A DNA stretch of 64,000 nt, from positions 186,001 through 250,000 of the forward strand of contig JAQSEB010000203.1 in the NCBI GenBank assembly GCA_030063045.1, read 5' to 3'. The notes under the pieces were generated by a model. That model was not told the DNA's origin, did not search any database, and was given only the letters and a program-made list of their open reading frames with translations. Every line of letters starts with the position of its first letter. The first letter of the stretch is position 1. The DNA comes from Pratylenchus scribneri (taxonomy: Eukaryota; Nematoda; Chromadorea; Rhabditida; Pratylenchidae). Below are positions 1 through 12,200 of the stretch, one piece after another. The position numbers were made by a program, and so were the translations under genes.

Positions 1-26
1 TTAATAATCGTATTATAATGATTTAG

Positions 27-720
27 ATTTAATGGATGGTTTATCCTTGGATATTGCAAGAAGGCTGGATACAGAACCGGCTCGTTATGGAATTAGAAAG
101 ACACAGCTCAAGTCTGTGTTCATTTCACAAGGGAGGACAGATTTTACGTGGAATTTATTTCCTGATGAAGTCCCTAGAAGAGTTATTCTCGGATTGGTCA
201 AAAATTCAAGATATATTGGGAATAAACATGAAAGCCCATTCAAATTCACACATTTTAATGTGAGGGACATAGAATTGACCACAAGTGGTCGAGTTTACCC
301 GCAATATCCGTACAAGTAGGAATTATTTTGGAAATATAGTAATATATAATATTTTAGTCTTGATTATGCAAATAAAAACTATGCCAGAGCTTTCCATGAT
401 ACTATGGAACATTTAGGATTTGCTTATACGAATGAAAGCAATGGGATTAGCTATTCAATGTTTAGGGATGGATGGTGTGTTTATGTATTCAGTTTGACTA
501 ATAGTCAAGAAGAATCTCAAGGATTCGAATTGATCAAAGATGGTAGTACAACTGTAAACATTCGGTTCAAAACTCCCGTACCAGCTAATGGGATTACATT
601 AATAGCCTATGCTGAATCGGATGGGCTTGTTTTAATCGACCGTTAGTTTTTTCAAATCATTTTAATTTAATACCTAATTTTACAGGAAATAGAACAATTA
701 GCTCTGATTTAACTATTTAA
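27..720 (+). CDS. Polinton major capsid protein, C-terminal fragment
   Basis: Exons 27-315, 358-641 and 686-720 (stop TAA) join in phase: the first intron begins gtagga and ends ttttag, the second begins gttagt and ends ttacag. The first exon is preceded by a tttag acceptor, so the gene starts upstream of the window. The product matches the C-terminal jelly roll of Polinton major capsid proteins (F54H12.2-like family): a GLV segment, an FKFTHFNV segment, a VYVFSL segment and the terminal IDRNR motif occur in the expected order. About 200 residues are visible; the usual protein is 400-500. No stop or frameshift is seen in this part. The small introns are unusual for a viral gene and suggest long residence in a nematode genome. 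Confidence 0.72.
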
Positions 721-724
721 AAAA

Positions 725-949
725 ATGAATATTTCTACTACCCATCCTGATTTTCATCCTATTCCAATGGGTCCAGAAGTACATGCAATGGAACCAGTTG
801 CTTGCTCATTCCCTGAATTAATTGATTCATCCCCAAGGAATTTGATTTTATGCCTAATTTATTTTCTGGGAACCGGAGTGACTGCAGCTTTCGGGATTTA
901 TTTATATTTGCGAGAAAAGAGAAGGAATGGACACACTAACAATAAATAA
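725..949 (+). CDS. Small single-pass membrane protein of the Polinton block
   Basis: This 74-residue reading frame begins five bases after the capsid stop and overlaps the start of the protease by 23 bases. It has a polar N-terminal half containing HPDFHPIPMGPEVHAM, one hydrophobic segment at about residues 38-58 and a basic end (YLREKRRNG). The tight packing between capsid and protease supports a real element gene. I do not recognise the family; its place suggests a minor virion or membrane protein, which is inference. Confidence 0.5.
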   Translation: MNISTTHPDFHPIPMGPEVHAMEPVACSFPELIDSSPRNLILCLIYFLGTGVTAAFGIYLYLREKRRNGHTNNK

Positions 950-1409
950 AATATTGGCGTCAAATTCAATTACTGGGAAATATTTCAAAGGGGTGTATGC
1001 AGCCGATAAAATACCAAAATGTATTCATTTTCCCTGTGGACTAATTATCAATTTGGTAAGAATAATTTAATCTTAATAATATTTAATAAAATAGGACACA
1101 TCCGATGAAAAGGGATCACATTGGGTAGCCATATGGGCAATGAAGAATAAATCGGCAATTTATTTCGATTCATATGGTGACAAACCTGATGAGCACATTG
1201 AAAGATATTTAAAAACTAATTTCACAACAATTATTTATAATAAAATCAAATTCCAAGAATTATTTTCATCAACTTGTGGTCTCTATGTTATTTTATTTAT
1301 TTATTTTTCTAGTCTAGGATTATCCGCTAATAAAATTCTTAAACTCTTTTCCAACAAAAATCCAGATGCACATATAAAATATTTATTTAATCAAATATTT
1401 AATGAATAA
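927..1409 (+). CDS. Polinton cysteine protease (adenain-like)
   Basis: Exons 927-1055 and 1095-1409 join in phase 0 across a 39-nt intron (gtaaga to aaatag), giving about 147 residues. The expected adenain/Ulp1-type landmarks are present in order: FKGVYAADKIP near the N-terminus, catalytic His in SHWVAIW, an acidic residue in FDSYG, and catalytic Cys in STCGLYV. Polinton proteases process virion proteins; activity here is inferred from the intact catalytic residues. The start overlaps the preceding membrane-protein gene. No premature stop is seen. Confidence 0.78.
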
Positions 1410-1421
1410 AATATTTTTTTA

Positions 1422-2513
1422 TCAAACTTTTTCTTCAAAATTCTCTTCGCAATCAATGTAAATGCTCTCCGGGCGTTCAAAATGCACATGGCGAAGTTGT
1501 GGTTGGCTGTGTCCGGGCATGTCCTGTGGTGTCATGGTATGAAATGACTGAATATAAAATTTTACCTGCAATTCAATTGGCTGGGCAATTTCGTTCGATT
1601 CCTGCTGAACATTGTTGAGTGTGGGCAATGCCTAGGGAAAAAATATACAATGTCGATTTAACGTTAAAAAAATTACTTGAATGGGCGATGGTGTCGGCTG
1701 CAATTCTCGATAGGTCAAGAGTTCCAAATGGCGATTTTGTTCAGGCTGTTGGGGATCAGTGAACCATTCGAAATCATAAGCCCATAAAGGGCTAATTTCG
1801 GAGAAGGAACAAACCTGGGGCCCTGGAATGAAGATCTTTTTCGGAGTTTGTCGAGTCTGACCTTGTTGCAATTGTTGGCGGTTCATTGCTTTTCTTTGTT
1901 TCCTCCATTTGGTGATTTTTTGCTAAAAAATTTTAAAAATTTATTTATTAATATAATATTACCCAAAAAATCCATGCACAAAAAGCAAATGTTGATGGCA
2001 TTGAGTAAAGCACCACAAACTAAAAAATATTGATGAATTAATTTACTGTTTAAGAAAATTACCCAAATTGAAGACAAATCAGATTTTGCAGGGCTGGCCA
2101 TTGTTGTTGTTGATTTTGTTGTGCTGCTGAAAGTGGTTGTGGTTTGTTCAGTTGTTGTCGTTATTATTGTTGTTATTTTGGTAGTTGTTGTTGTAGTTGT
2201 GCCGCTGGAATGCCGTTTTGTGACAAACATTATTCCTTCCATAGGAATATCTTGCGGATGGAAGATGTGATCCTAAATTTTGAACAATAAAATTAAAATA
2301 ATAAAATCATGCCTCAATCGGACATAAAAAGATGAATTGTCGGTGATTGAAGTCAAAGTCAATGCATAGAAGTGGGCCGGTTTTTGAGTAAGGTCGATAA
2401 CATTTTCCGCCATCTGTGGAAATCATCTGCATGCAATTTGTGTGTTTGTCGATGGAAATTGGCGCAAAAATTGGCCGGAATAAAAAGGATAAAATTACCA
2501 AAGCTAAAAACAT
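1422..2513 (-). CDS. Type I membrane protein with Thr-rich stalk
   Basis: Five exons (2513-2313, 2272-2063, 2019-1963, 1922-1677, 1631-1422), all joined in phase 0, give 307 residues. The start gives a signal peptide (MFLALVILSFLFRPIFA). It is followed by a short Cys-containing ectodomain with three or four cysteines, a Thr-rich stalk of about 40 residues, a transmembrane segment encoded exactly by the 57-nt third exon (FVVLYSMPSTFAF onward), a basic stop-transfer KWRKQRK and a long cytoplasmic tail rich in Gln, Pro and acidic residues. Intron 1 appears to be GC-AG (gcatga to ttttag). I do not recognise the family; the layout suggests a mucin-like surface or receptor protein. Confidence 0.6.
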
Positions 2514-3105
2514 TTTTCATGTGAAATGATCGGAAATACATAATTTCCCCTTAAACCCTTTTTAAAATCTTTTATCTGATCAAAAAATGATTGATCAATT
2601 AATAATTCTAGTGGCCTAGAAAAGATGAGGTGAAAATGAGATAAAATATAAGTATTAAAGGAAATTTTTCCTATAGGATATTTTGACATCTCCAAAGTTA
2701 AAAAGAATATAACGCCAATTTGAATCTAGAGTGAGTGCTTTTATTTTATTCATTAGAAGCTAAAAAATATAAGGGAAAAATGAGAGGAATTAGACGAAAA
2801 AGATTCGCAGCAGCCATTATTTTACCAGCAGGCTACTTGAAAACCATAGCAGAGGCAGGGAAAGGGAAAGAGAGAAATAGTGTAGGCGAAAAAACAAGCC
2901 ACAGCTAAGTGGCTGCCTACCTATGTCAGAGTGAGTCCACTACAAAACCACAATTCTCTTTCTCTATTTCTTAGCCAGTGTGAGACGAATCGTCATCTAG
3001 TAAAATATAAATGGATTGCCAAAATTAAATTTTTAAATAAATAAATGGAAGGCATTTTTGAATAATTCAAATAAAATATTCATTAATTTTATCTCATGTT
3101 AAAAA
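2514..3105. other. Intergenic, no gene seen
   Basis: A+T-rich spacer between two minus-strand genes. A less A+T-rich stretch at about 2800-2990 contains short self-complementary pieces (for example around the gccacagctaagtggc hairpin at 2900), but no RNA gene could be assigned. Confidence 0.4.
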
Positions 3106-3953
3106 TCATTTATTTGCATCAAATTTGGCTTTCTCCATCACAAAAGCTAGTACTTCATCAATAATTCCTCCTCCTTTCTTCACATCGGTAGGCGAAGGAA
3201 CACCCCAGTAAGCCAATCGTTCCGAATAAATCCAATTGCACAATTTCGGATAATAAGTTTTCAAGAACTTTGTCTAAACGATAATAAAATTATTTCCATT
3301 TTTATAAAAATTATACTTTAAAGTCTTGAAATCGTCTTTTCTGTATGTCAACATCCGGTGTCATTCTATTGTAGAGCACAGCAAAAGAAGGCAAATCTTC
3401 TTGTAGAATTGCATCGGCTTTGACCCACAAGCTCCAAAAAATTTGAAACATTTCAGCGTCCTTCTCATCAATCAACTTGAGCAATTGGCGAAAAGCAGCA
3501 AATTCTATTAAATAATTGTTGTTCTTCATCTGTAAATTTAAAATGGTTACGGTTAAGATTAATGACTGTGTACACTTGTAATTTATTCTTTGTGTCCTCT
3601 TCTGCCTTTGCCATCAAAATATTGGCAGTCTTTTTGATGGCTTCCCTTTCCATAAAGTCGCATACATCACTGCCACCATTGCGAAGGGATGCCAATTGTT
3701 CTTCGTACACAGAAAGGGATAGCCGAGGGTAATAAATATGGAGAAATGCCGACTTAAAATTTCGGAATTCTCGAATCCAATCCTCACGGAATTTGTTGTA
3801 GAGCAAGGCAAAAGATGGAAGTTGTTCTTGAAAATCAGGAGATACAGTATCCCAAAGCAAGAAGAGTGTTTCGAGTGCACTTGCATCCACATCATCCACC
3901 CATTTTCGCATTTTGGTAAAAGCGGTTAATTCAGTCAAATATTCTGCTGCCAT
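3106..3953 (-). CDS. Two-repeat protein of unknown family
   Basis: Exons 3953-3576, 3529-3317 and 3273-3106 join in phase 0 to give 252 residues. The protein is an internal duplication: the first half contains LTAFTKMRKWVDDVDASAL, LPSFALLYNKF, a Tyr-Pro (YYPRLSLSVY) and an EREAIKK helix; the second half repeats this as FAAFRQLLKLIDEKDAEMF, LPSFAVLYNRM, YYPKLCNWIY and a final MEKAKFDANK. Each repeat is about 115 residues, mostly helical by composition. There is no signal peptide or membrane segment. I do not recognise the family. The three exons and coherent phases make a real gene likely. Confidence 0.65.
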
Positions 3954-4656
3954 TGGAAAAAAATGATGACAAAGAATATGAATAATTTCGAAAAATTAAC
4001 GGACGCCAAGCGTCATGACCGGCGCTTGTGCGCCATTTTTCCCACCAAAGAATTCGTTTCGATAAAAATTTTTATTTTTAATCCAATCTAAAAATGGATA
4101 GCAGATTCGGAATCTCCGTAAAATTCTGCACAAAATGAACCCCATATGTTGAGGGTTCTATAAATTTAAAAAGTTTTGACTTTTTTAATTATTAATTAGT
4201 AATTAAGGGTGCCATGGCGGGGTCGGGGCAGGGGTCCACCCACGGGGCAGAGGGGTCCGCCTGTGGGACAGAGGGGTCCCCTGGGGGCAGAGGGGTCCAG
4301 TGGCTGCCGGCTTTGGGGGGAGGGGTCCGAAGCAATTAATCAAGTGCGGGAAAAAAGTGACAGCTTGGACTGCCGCTCGGGTAATATGTCAATCAAAAGT
4401 GACAGCTTAGGCAATTAATCTTTGTCGGCATCCTTTGATCTTTCTACCGTATACGGACAAATCCCTTCCCTTTACTACTTAAAACTTAAAGTATTATTTG
4501 TAAAAATTCCAAAAAGTTAAAAAAATTTGTTTTGTTTTTTATTAATTCATTCTCTAAATTTATGTAGCATATTTTAGAAACATTAAAATTGTAATCATTC
4601 TCTTGTCTTGAACGTTAATTATTTAAATGAATTGATTTCCGATTTGTTATTCTTAC
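3954..4656. other. Spacer with G-rich short repeats
   Basis: No gene is seen. At 4210-4330 the sequence is strongly G-rich, with four or five imperfect copies of a gcagaggggtcc-type unit and multiple runs of four or more G on the plus strand, capable of forming G-quadruplexes. The rest is A+T-rich. The expected last exon of the neighbouring Argonaute is not found here. Confidence 0.45.
4210..4330 (+). repeat. G-rich minisatellite
   Basis: Imperfect tandem repeats built on ggggcagaggggtccgcc-like units (15-20 bp), far more G-rich than the surroundings. The plus strand could form quadruplexes. An open frame through it (Gly/Pro/Arg-rich) is a by-product of the repeat. Confidence 0.6.
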
Positions 4657-6294
4657 GTTTTTGCATCGTAAAATCGAGTGCTATGTCGTTTTTGGACAAC
4701 CAGAAATGTCAGTTTTGGCAAATTCTTTCCCTCATAATATTCATTGATTGCCTCGCGCATTTTCTTCGCCTCAAATTCTTCCACTCCCTCAAATTGGGAT
4801 TCCGAGACGCCATCACGGAAGACAACAATTTTTGTCGGGCGTAATGTTGCACCATAAAGTTTGGCGGTTTCCTGAAATAGAGGAAAATATGTCTAGAAAA
4901 AGGCAACGTATTTTCCTCACCTCTTCAAAACGCTTCAATTGTTCCTTGCACATTCCCTTGATGTCCTCAATCCATTCAGTGCGATGGTGTTGGGCGCGAA
5001 CAATGGCCGCATAACATGAAAATATTATTTATAAAAATGTAAATGCCATTTTATTAGAAAATTTATTAAAAAATACATATTTATAAAATTTCAAAAAATT
5101 TTTTTCCAACTTCGACTTTTCAGCAGTAGAGAAGTGGATTTTTAGGTCATTCATAAGAAGCTCAAATTTTGGTTTTTTTTGTAAAATTTACAAAGAAATA
5201 GGTTTAAAATCATTTGCTAAAAAAATGGGTTCCAAAACTTCAAAATAGATAATTTTTGGTATTTAGTATTGCATTTTTATAAAGAATTTTCCTTCTAAAA
5301 AGGTAAAATTATGTAAAATAAATGTCAAAAAATTATGTCAACACAAAAAAATGATAATTAATGCTCAAAAATATAATTTATGTATAAAAACTAGTTCAAA
5401 ACGTAAAAATCCGATTCCTATTTATTTATATTTTCGAGTAAAAATAAATCCTAAAATATTCATTTCAATTCTCCTCTCCTCCTCTCATTACCGAGTTGCG
5501 TCCACATCAATATTGCCCACAAGTGCGGAAATGGATGGAGTAATTGTATCGCCTGGGGCGGGATGGGTGACATCGATGCCAATGAACAGTGTTGGATTCT
5601 GTTTGCCAACAAATTTGGACCATCTAATGGAGAAAATGGAATAATTCAATAATAATTTAATTTATTTTTATTAAACTCACTCGGAGTTCGGTTTTGCCGG
5701 AATTTTGATATTCACGCCTCCACATTTGGCATTGATTTTGAAGAAAATATTTTTTGCCACTGCCGGATGCATTCCACGATTGTTTTGGCCAAGGAATCGT
5801 GCCTTCTGGATCACTTGGAAACGAATGCCAAAACGCAGTTCGGATAAACCCTTGAATGCCTCTGAAAAAATGCAAGAATGGGAAAATGAAAAAATGAAAT
5901 TAAAGATTACTGAAATATATAAAAATAATATTCAAATTTGAGCTTTATCGGAAAATTTTTTTGACATATTTTATTAATTGTTAATTGGGAGGGAATGAAT
6001 TTTAAAATTTATGAAATAAGGCAAAATTATTTACTAAAATATAAGAAAAAATCAAGAAAAAATTTAGTTTAATAAATTTTACATAATTTCTCGATTTTTT
6101 TGCTTACGATAAATATTAGTGCATCCAGGCGGCACAATAATGATTATGAGTAGCATCAGATTTTGTTGTTTCAGATTTTTATAAATATTCACACGTTCTT
6201 CGAGCAATTTGTCCACTTCATCGGCCTTGAATTGAAATGGGGTGAATCCCAGTGGTTGGTCATAATCCAGAAAATTGATGGAAGGGGGCTTAGA
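4657..6294 (-). CDS. Argonaute MID-PIWI exons (partial)
   Basis: Five exons read on the minus strand: 6294-6108, 5861-5681, 5623-5492, 5014-4921 and 4871-4657. They encode the MID domain (LDYDQPLGFTPF, IIIVPPGCTN) and most of PIWI: QVIQKARFLGQNNRGM, CGGVNIKIP, then FIGIDVTHPAPGD with the first catalytic Asp, AQHHRTEWIEDI, and KIVVFRDGVSESQ with the second Asp, then FLVVQKRHSTRF. Phases agree at the exon junctions. Two defects: the acceptor before the exon at 5014 has no AG within about 60 nt (it reads ttttcatg), and the frame runs into a donor (gtaaga) at 4656 with no further exon found, so the last 120 or so residues with the final catalytic His are absent. The first exon begins precisely at the edge of the 31-bp satellite. 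Probably a damaged gene, or one whose remaining exons are misassembled. Confidence 0.8.
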
Positions 6295-9200
6295 CTAAAT
6301 GTATATTTAGAGAAGGGGGCTTAGACTAAATGTATATTTAGAGAAGGGGGCTTAGACTAAATGTATATTTAGAGAAGGGGGCTTAGACTAAATGTATATT
6401 TAGAGAAGGGGGCTTAGACTAAATGTATATTTAGAGAAGGGGGCTTAGACTAAATGTATATTTAGAGAAGGGGGCTTAGACTAAATGTATATTTAGAGAA
6501 GGGGGCTTAGACTAAATGTATATTTAGAGAAGGGGGCTTAGACTAAATGTATATTTAGAGAAGGGGGCTTAGACTAAATGTATATTTAGAGAAGGGGGCT
6601 TAGACTAAATGTATATTTAGAGAAGGGGGCTTAGACTAAATGTATATTTAGAGAAGGGGGCTTAGACTAAATGTATATTTAGAGAAGGGGGCTTAGACTA
6701 AATGTATATTTAGAGAAGGGGGCTTAGACTAAATGTATATTTAGAGAAGGGGGCTTAGACTAAATGTATATTTAGAGAAGGGGGCTTAGACTAAATGTAT
6801 ATTTAGAGAAGGGGGCTTAGACTAAATGTATATTTAGAGAAGGGGGCTTAGACTAAATGTATATTTAGAGAAGGGGGAGACTAAATGTATATTTAGAGAA
6901 GGGGGAGACTAAATGTATATTTAGAGAAGGGGGCTTAGACTAAATGTATATTTAGAGAAGGGGGAGACTAAATGTATATTTAGAGAAGGGGGCTTAGACT
7001 AAATGTATATTTAGAGAAGGGGGAGACTAAATGTATATTTAGAGAAGGGGGCTTAGACTAAATGTATATTTAGAGAAGGGGGCTTAGACTAAATGTATAT
7101 TTAGAGAAGGGGGCTTAGACTAAATGTATATTTAGAGAAGGGGGCTTAGACTAAATGTATATTTAGAGAAGGGGGCTTAGACTAAATGTATATTTAGAGA
7201 AGGGGGCTTAGACTAAATGTATATTTAGAGAAGGGGGCTTAGACTAAATGTATATTTAGAGAAGGGGGCTTAGACTAAATGTATATTTAGAGAAGGGGGC
7301 TTAGACTAAATGTATATTTAGAGAAGGGGGCTTAGACTAAATGTATATTTAGAGAAGGGGGCTTAGACTAAATGTATATTTAGAGAAGGGGGCTTAGACT
7401 AAATGTATATTTATAGAAGGGGGCTTAGACTAAATGTATATTTAGAGAAGGGGGCTTAGACTAAATGTATATTTAGAGAAGGGGGCTTAGACTAAATGTA
7501 TATTTAGAGAAGGGGGCTTAGACTAAATGTATATTTAGAGAAGGGGGCTTAGACTAAATGTATATTTAGAGAAGGGGGCTTAGACTAAATGTATATTTAG
7601 AGAAGGGGGCTTAGACTAAATGTATATTTAGAGAAGGGGGCTTAGACTAAATGTATATTTAGAGAAGGGGGCTTAGACTAAATGTATATTTAGAGAAGGG
7701 GGCTTAGACTAAATGTATATTTAGAGAAGGGGGCTTAGACTAAATGTATATTTAGAGAAGGGGGCTTAGACTAAATGTATATTTAGAGAAGGGGGCTTAG
7801 ACTAAATGTATATTTAGAGAAGGGGGCTTAGACTAAATGTATATTTAGAGAAGGGGGCTTAGACTAAATGTATATTTAGAGAAGGGGGCTTAGACTAAAT
7901 GTATATTTAGAGAAGGGGGCTTAGACTAAATGTATATTTAGAGAAGGGGGAGACTAAATGTATATTTAGAGAAGGGGGCTTAGACTAAATGTATATTTAG
8001 AGAAGGGGGCTTAGACTAAATGTATATTTAGAGAAGGGGGCTTAGACTAAATGTATATTTAGAGAAGGGGGCTTAGACTAAATGTATATTTAGAGAAGGG
8101 GGCTTAGACTAAATGTATATTTAGAGAAGGGGGCTTAGACTAAATGTATATTTAGAGAAGGGGGCTTAGACTAAATGTATATTTAGAGAAGGGGGCTTAG
8201 ACTAAATGTATATTTAGAGAAGGGGGCTTAGACTAAATGTATATTTAGAGAAGGGGGCTTAGACTAAATGTATATTTAGAGAAGGGGGCTTAGACTAAAT
8301 GTATATTTAGAGAAGGGGGCTTAGACTAAATGTATATTTAGAGAAGGGGGCTTAGACTAAATGTATATTTAGAGAAGGGGGCTTAGACTAAATGTATATT
8401 TATAGAAGGGGGCTTAGACTAAATGTATATTTAGAGAAGGGGGCTTAGACTAAATGTATATTTAGAGAAGGGGGCTTAGACTAAATGTATATTTAGAGAA
8501 GGGGGCTTAGACTAAATGTATATTTAGAGAAGGGGGCTTAGACTAAATGTATATTTAGAGAAGGGGGCTTAGACTAAATGTATATTTAGAGAAGGGGGCT
8601 TAGACTAAATGTATATTTAGAGAAGGGGGCTTAGACTAAATGTATATTTAGAGAAGGGGGCTTAGACTAAATGTATATTTAGAGAAGGGGGCTTAGACTA
8701 AATGTATATTTAGAGAAGGGGGCTTAGACTAAATGTATATTTAGAGAAGGGGGCTTAGACTAAATGTATATTTAGAGAAGGGGGCTTAGACTAAATGTAT
8801 ATTTAGAGAAGGGGGCTTAGACTAAATGTATATTTAGAGAAGGGGGCTTAGACTAAATGTATATTTAGAGAAGGGGGCTTAGACTAAATGTATATTTAGA
8901 GAAGGGGGCTTAGACTAAATGTATATTTAGAGAAGGGGGCTTAGACTAAATGTATATTTAGAGAAGGGGGCTTAGACTAAATGTATATTTAGAGAAGGGG
9001 GCTTAGACTAAATGTATATTTAGAGAAGGGGGCTTAGACTAAATGTATATTTAGAGAAGGGGGCTTAGACTAAATGTATATTTAGAGAAGGGGGCTTAGA
9101 CTAAATGTATATTTAGAGAAGGGGGCTTAGACTAAATGTATATTTAGAGAAGGGGGCTTAGACTAAATGTATATTTAGAGAAGGGGGCTTAGACTAAATG

Positions 9201-12200
9201 TATATTTAGAGAAGGGGGCTTAGACTAAATGTATATTTAGAGAAGGGGGAGACTAAATGTATATTTAGAGAAGGGGGCTTAGACTAAATGTATATTTAGA
9301 GAAGGGGGCTTAGACTAAATGTATATTTAGAGAAGGGGGAGACTAAATGTATATTTAGAGAAGGGGGCTTAGACTAAATGTATATTTAGAGAAGGGGGAG
9401 ACTAAATGTATATTTAGAGAAGGGGGCTTAGACTAAATGTATATTTAGAGAAGGGGGCTTAGACTAAATGTATATTTAGAGAAGGGGGAGACTAAATGTA
9501 TATTTAGAGAAGGGGGCTTAGACTAAATGTATATTTAGAGAAGGGGGCTTAGACTAAATGTATATTTAGAGAAGGGGGCTTAGACTAAATGTATATTTAG
9601 AGAAGGGGGCTTAGACTAAATGTATATTTAGAGAAGGGGGCTTAGACTAAATGTATATTTATAGAAGGGGGCTTAGACTAAATGTATATTTAGAGAAGGG
9701 GGCTTAGACTAAATGTATATTTAGAGAAGGGGGCTTAGACTAAATGTATATTTAGAGAAGGGGGCTTAGACTAAATGTATATTTAGAGAAGGGGGCTTAG
9801 ACTAAATGTATATTTAGAGAAGGGGGCTTAGACTAAATGTATATTTAGAGAAGGGGGCTTAGACTAAATGTATATTTAGAGAAGGGGGCTTAGACTAAAT
9901 GTATATTTAGAGAAGGGGGCTTAGACTAAATGTATATTTAGAGAAGGGGGCTTAGACTAAATGTATATTTAGAGAAGGGGGCTTAGACTAAATGTATATT
10001 TAGAGAAGGGGGCTTAGACTAAATGTATATTTAGAGAAGGGGGAGACTAAATGTATATTTAGAGAAGGGGGAGACTAAATGTATATTTAGAGAAGGGGGC
10101 TTAGACTAAATGTATATTTAGAGAAGGGGGAGACTAAATGTATATTTAGAGAAGGGGGCTTAGACTAAATGTATATTTAGAGAAGGGGGAGACTAAATGT
10201 ATATTTAGAGAAGGGGGAGACTAAATGTATATTTAGAGAAGGGGGAGACTAAATGTATATTTAGAGAAGGGGGCTTAGACTAAATGTATATTTAGAGAAG
10301 GGGGCTTAGACTAAATGTATATTTAGAGAAGGGGGCTTAGACTAAATGTATATTTAGAGAAGGGGGCTTAGACTAAATGTATATTTAGAGAAGGGGGAGA
10401 CTAAATGTATATTTAGAGAAGGGGGCTTAGACTAAATGTATATTTAGAGAAGGGGGCTTAGACTAAATGTATATTTAGAGAAGGGGGCTTAGACTAAATG
10501 TATATTTAGAGAAGGGGGCTTAGACTAAATGTATATTTAGAGAAGGGGGCTTAGACTAAATGTATATTTAGAGAAGGGGGCTTAGACTAAATGTATATTT
10601 AGAGAAGGGGGCTTAGACTAAATGTATATTTAGAGAAGGGGGCTTAGACTAAATGTATATTTAGAGAAGGGGGCTTAGACTAAATGTATATTTAGAGAAG
10701 GGGGAGACTAAATGTATATTTAGAGAAGGGGGCTTAGACTAAATGTATATTTAGAGAAGGGGGCTTAGACTAAATGTATATTTAGAGAAGGGGGCTTAGA
10801 CTAAATGTATATTTAGAGAAGGGGGCTTAGACTAAATGTATATTTAGAGAAGGGGGCTTAGACTAAATGTATATTTAGAGAAGGGGGAGACTAAATGTAT
10901 ATTTAGAGAAGGGGGCTTAGACTAAATGTATATTTAGAGAAGGGGGCTTAGACTAAATGTATATTTAGAGAAGGGGGAGACTAAATGTATATTTAGAGAA
11001 GGGGGCTTAGACTAAATGTATATTTAGAGAAGGGGGAGACTAAATGTATATTTAGAGAAGGGGGCTTAGACTAAATGTATATTTAGAGAAGGGGGAGACT
11101 AAATGTATATTTAGAGAAGGGGGCTTAGACTAAATGTATATTTAGAGAAGGGGGCTTAGACTAAATGTATATTTAGAGAAGGGGGCTTAGACTAAATGTA
11201 TATTTAGAGAAGGGGGCTTAGACTAAATGTATATTTAGAGAAGGGGGAGACTAAATGTATATTTAGAGAAGGGGGCTTAGACTAAATGTATATTTAGAGA
11301 AGGGGGCTTAGACTAAATGTATATTTAGAGAAGGGGGCTTAGACTAAATGTATATTTAGAGAAGGGGGCTTAGACTAAATGTATATTTAGAGAAGGGGGC
11401 TTAGACTAAATGTATATTTAGAGAAGGGGGCTTAGACTAAATGTATATTTAGAGAAGGGGGCTTAGACTAAATGTATATTTAGAGAAGGGGGCTTAGACT
11501 AAATGTATATTTAGAGAAGGGGGCTTAGACTAAATGTATATTTAGAGAAGGGGGCTTAGACTAAATGTATATTTAGAGAAGGGGGCTTAGACTAAATGTA
11601 TATTTAGAGAAGGGGGCTTAGACTAAATGTATATTTAGAGAAGGGGGCTTAGACTAAATGTATATTTAGAGAAGGGGGAGACTAAATGTATATTTAGAGA
11701 AGGGGGCTTAGACTAAATGTATATTTAGAGAAGGGGGCTTAGACTAAATGTATATTTAGAGAAGGGGGCTTAGACTAAATGTATATTTAGAGAAGGGGGC
11801 TTAGACTAAATGTATATTTAGAGAAGGGGGCTTAGACTAAATGTATATTTAGAGAAGGGGGCTTAGACTAAATGTATATTTAGAGAAGGGGGCTTAGACT
11901 AAATGTATATTTAGAGAAGGGGGCTTAGACTAAATGTATATTTAGAGAAGGGGGCTTAGACTAAATGTATATTTAGAGAAGGGGGCTTAGACTAAATGTA
12001 TATTTAGAGAAGGGGGCTTAGACTAAATGTATATTTAGAGAAGGGGGCTTAGACTAAATGTATATTTAGAGAAGGGGGCTTAGACTGAATGTATATTTAG
12101 AGAAGGGGGCTTAGACTGAATGTATATTTAGAGAAAGGGGCTTAGACTAAATGTATATTTAGAGAAGGGGGCTTAGACTAAATGTATATTTAGAGTAGGG

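Larger units (their letters stand above)
1..1409 (+). mobile_element. Right-hand part of a Polinton/Maverick element
   Basis: Three consecutive plus-strand genes form a typical Polinton block: the C-terminal part of the double jelly-roll major capsid protein, a short membrane protein and an adenain-like cysteine protease. The rest of the element (polymerase B, integrase, packaging ATPase, terminal repeats) would lie to the left of the window. No terminal inverted repeat was found by eye between 1409 and the next gene at 1422. The frames are open, but the capsid and protease genes are each cut by short GT-AG introns, so this copy is adapted to or annotated like host genes. Family assignment rests on remembered conserved motifs of the nematode and insect Polinton capsid family. 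Confidence 0.75.

Noticed and set aside
4209..4418. Gly/Pro/Arg-rich small protein
   Set aside because: Produced by the G-rich minisatellite; no signal, splice or conservation evidence.
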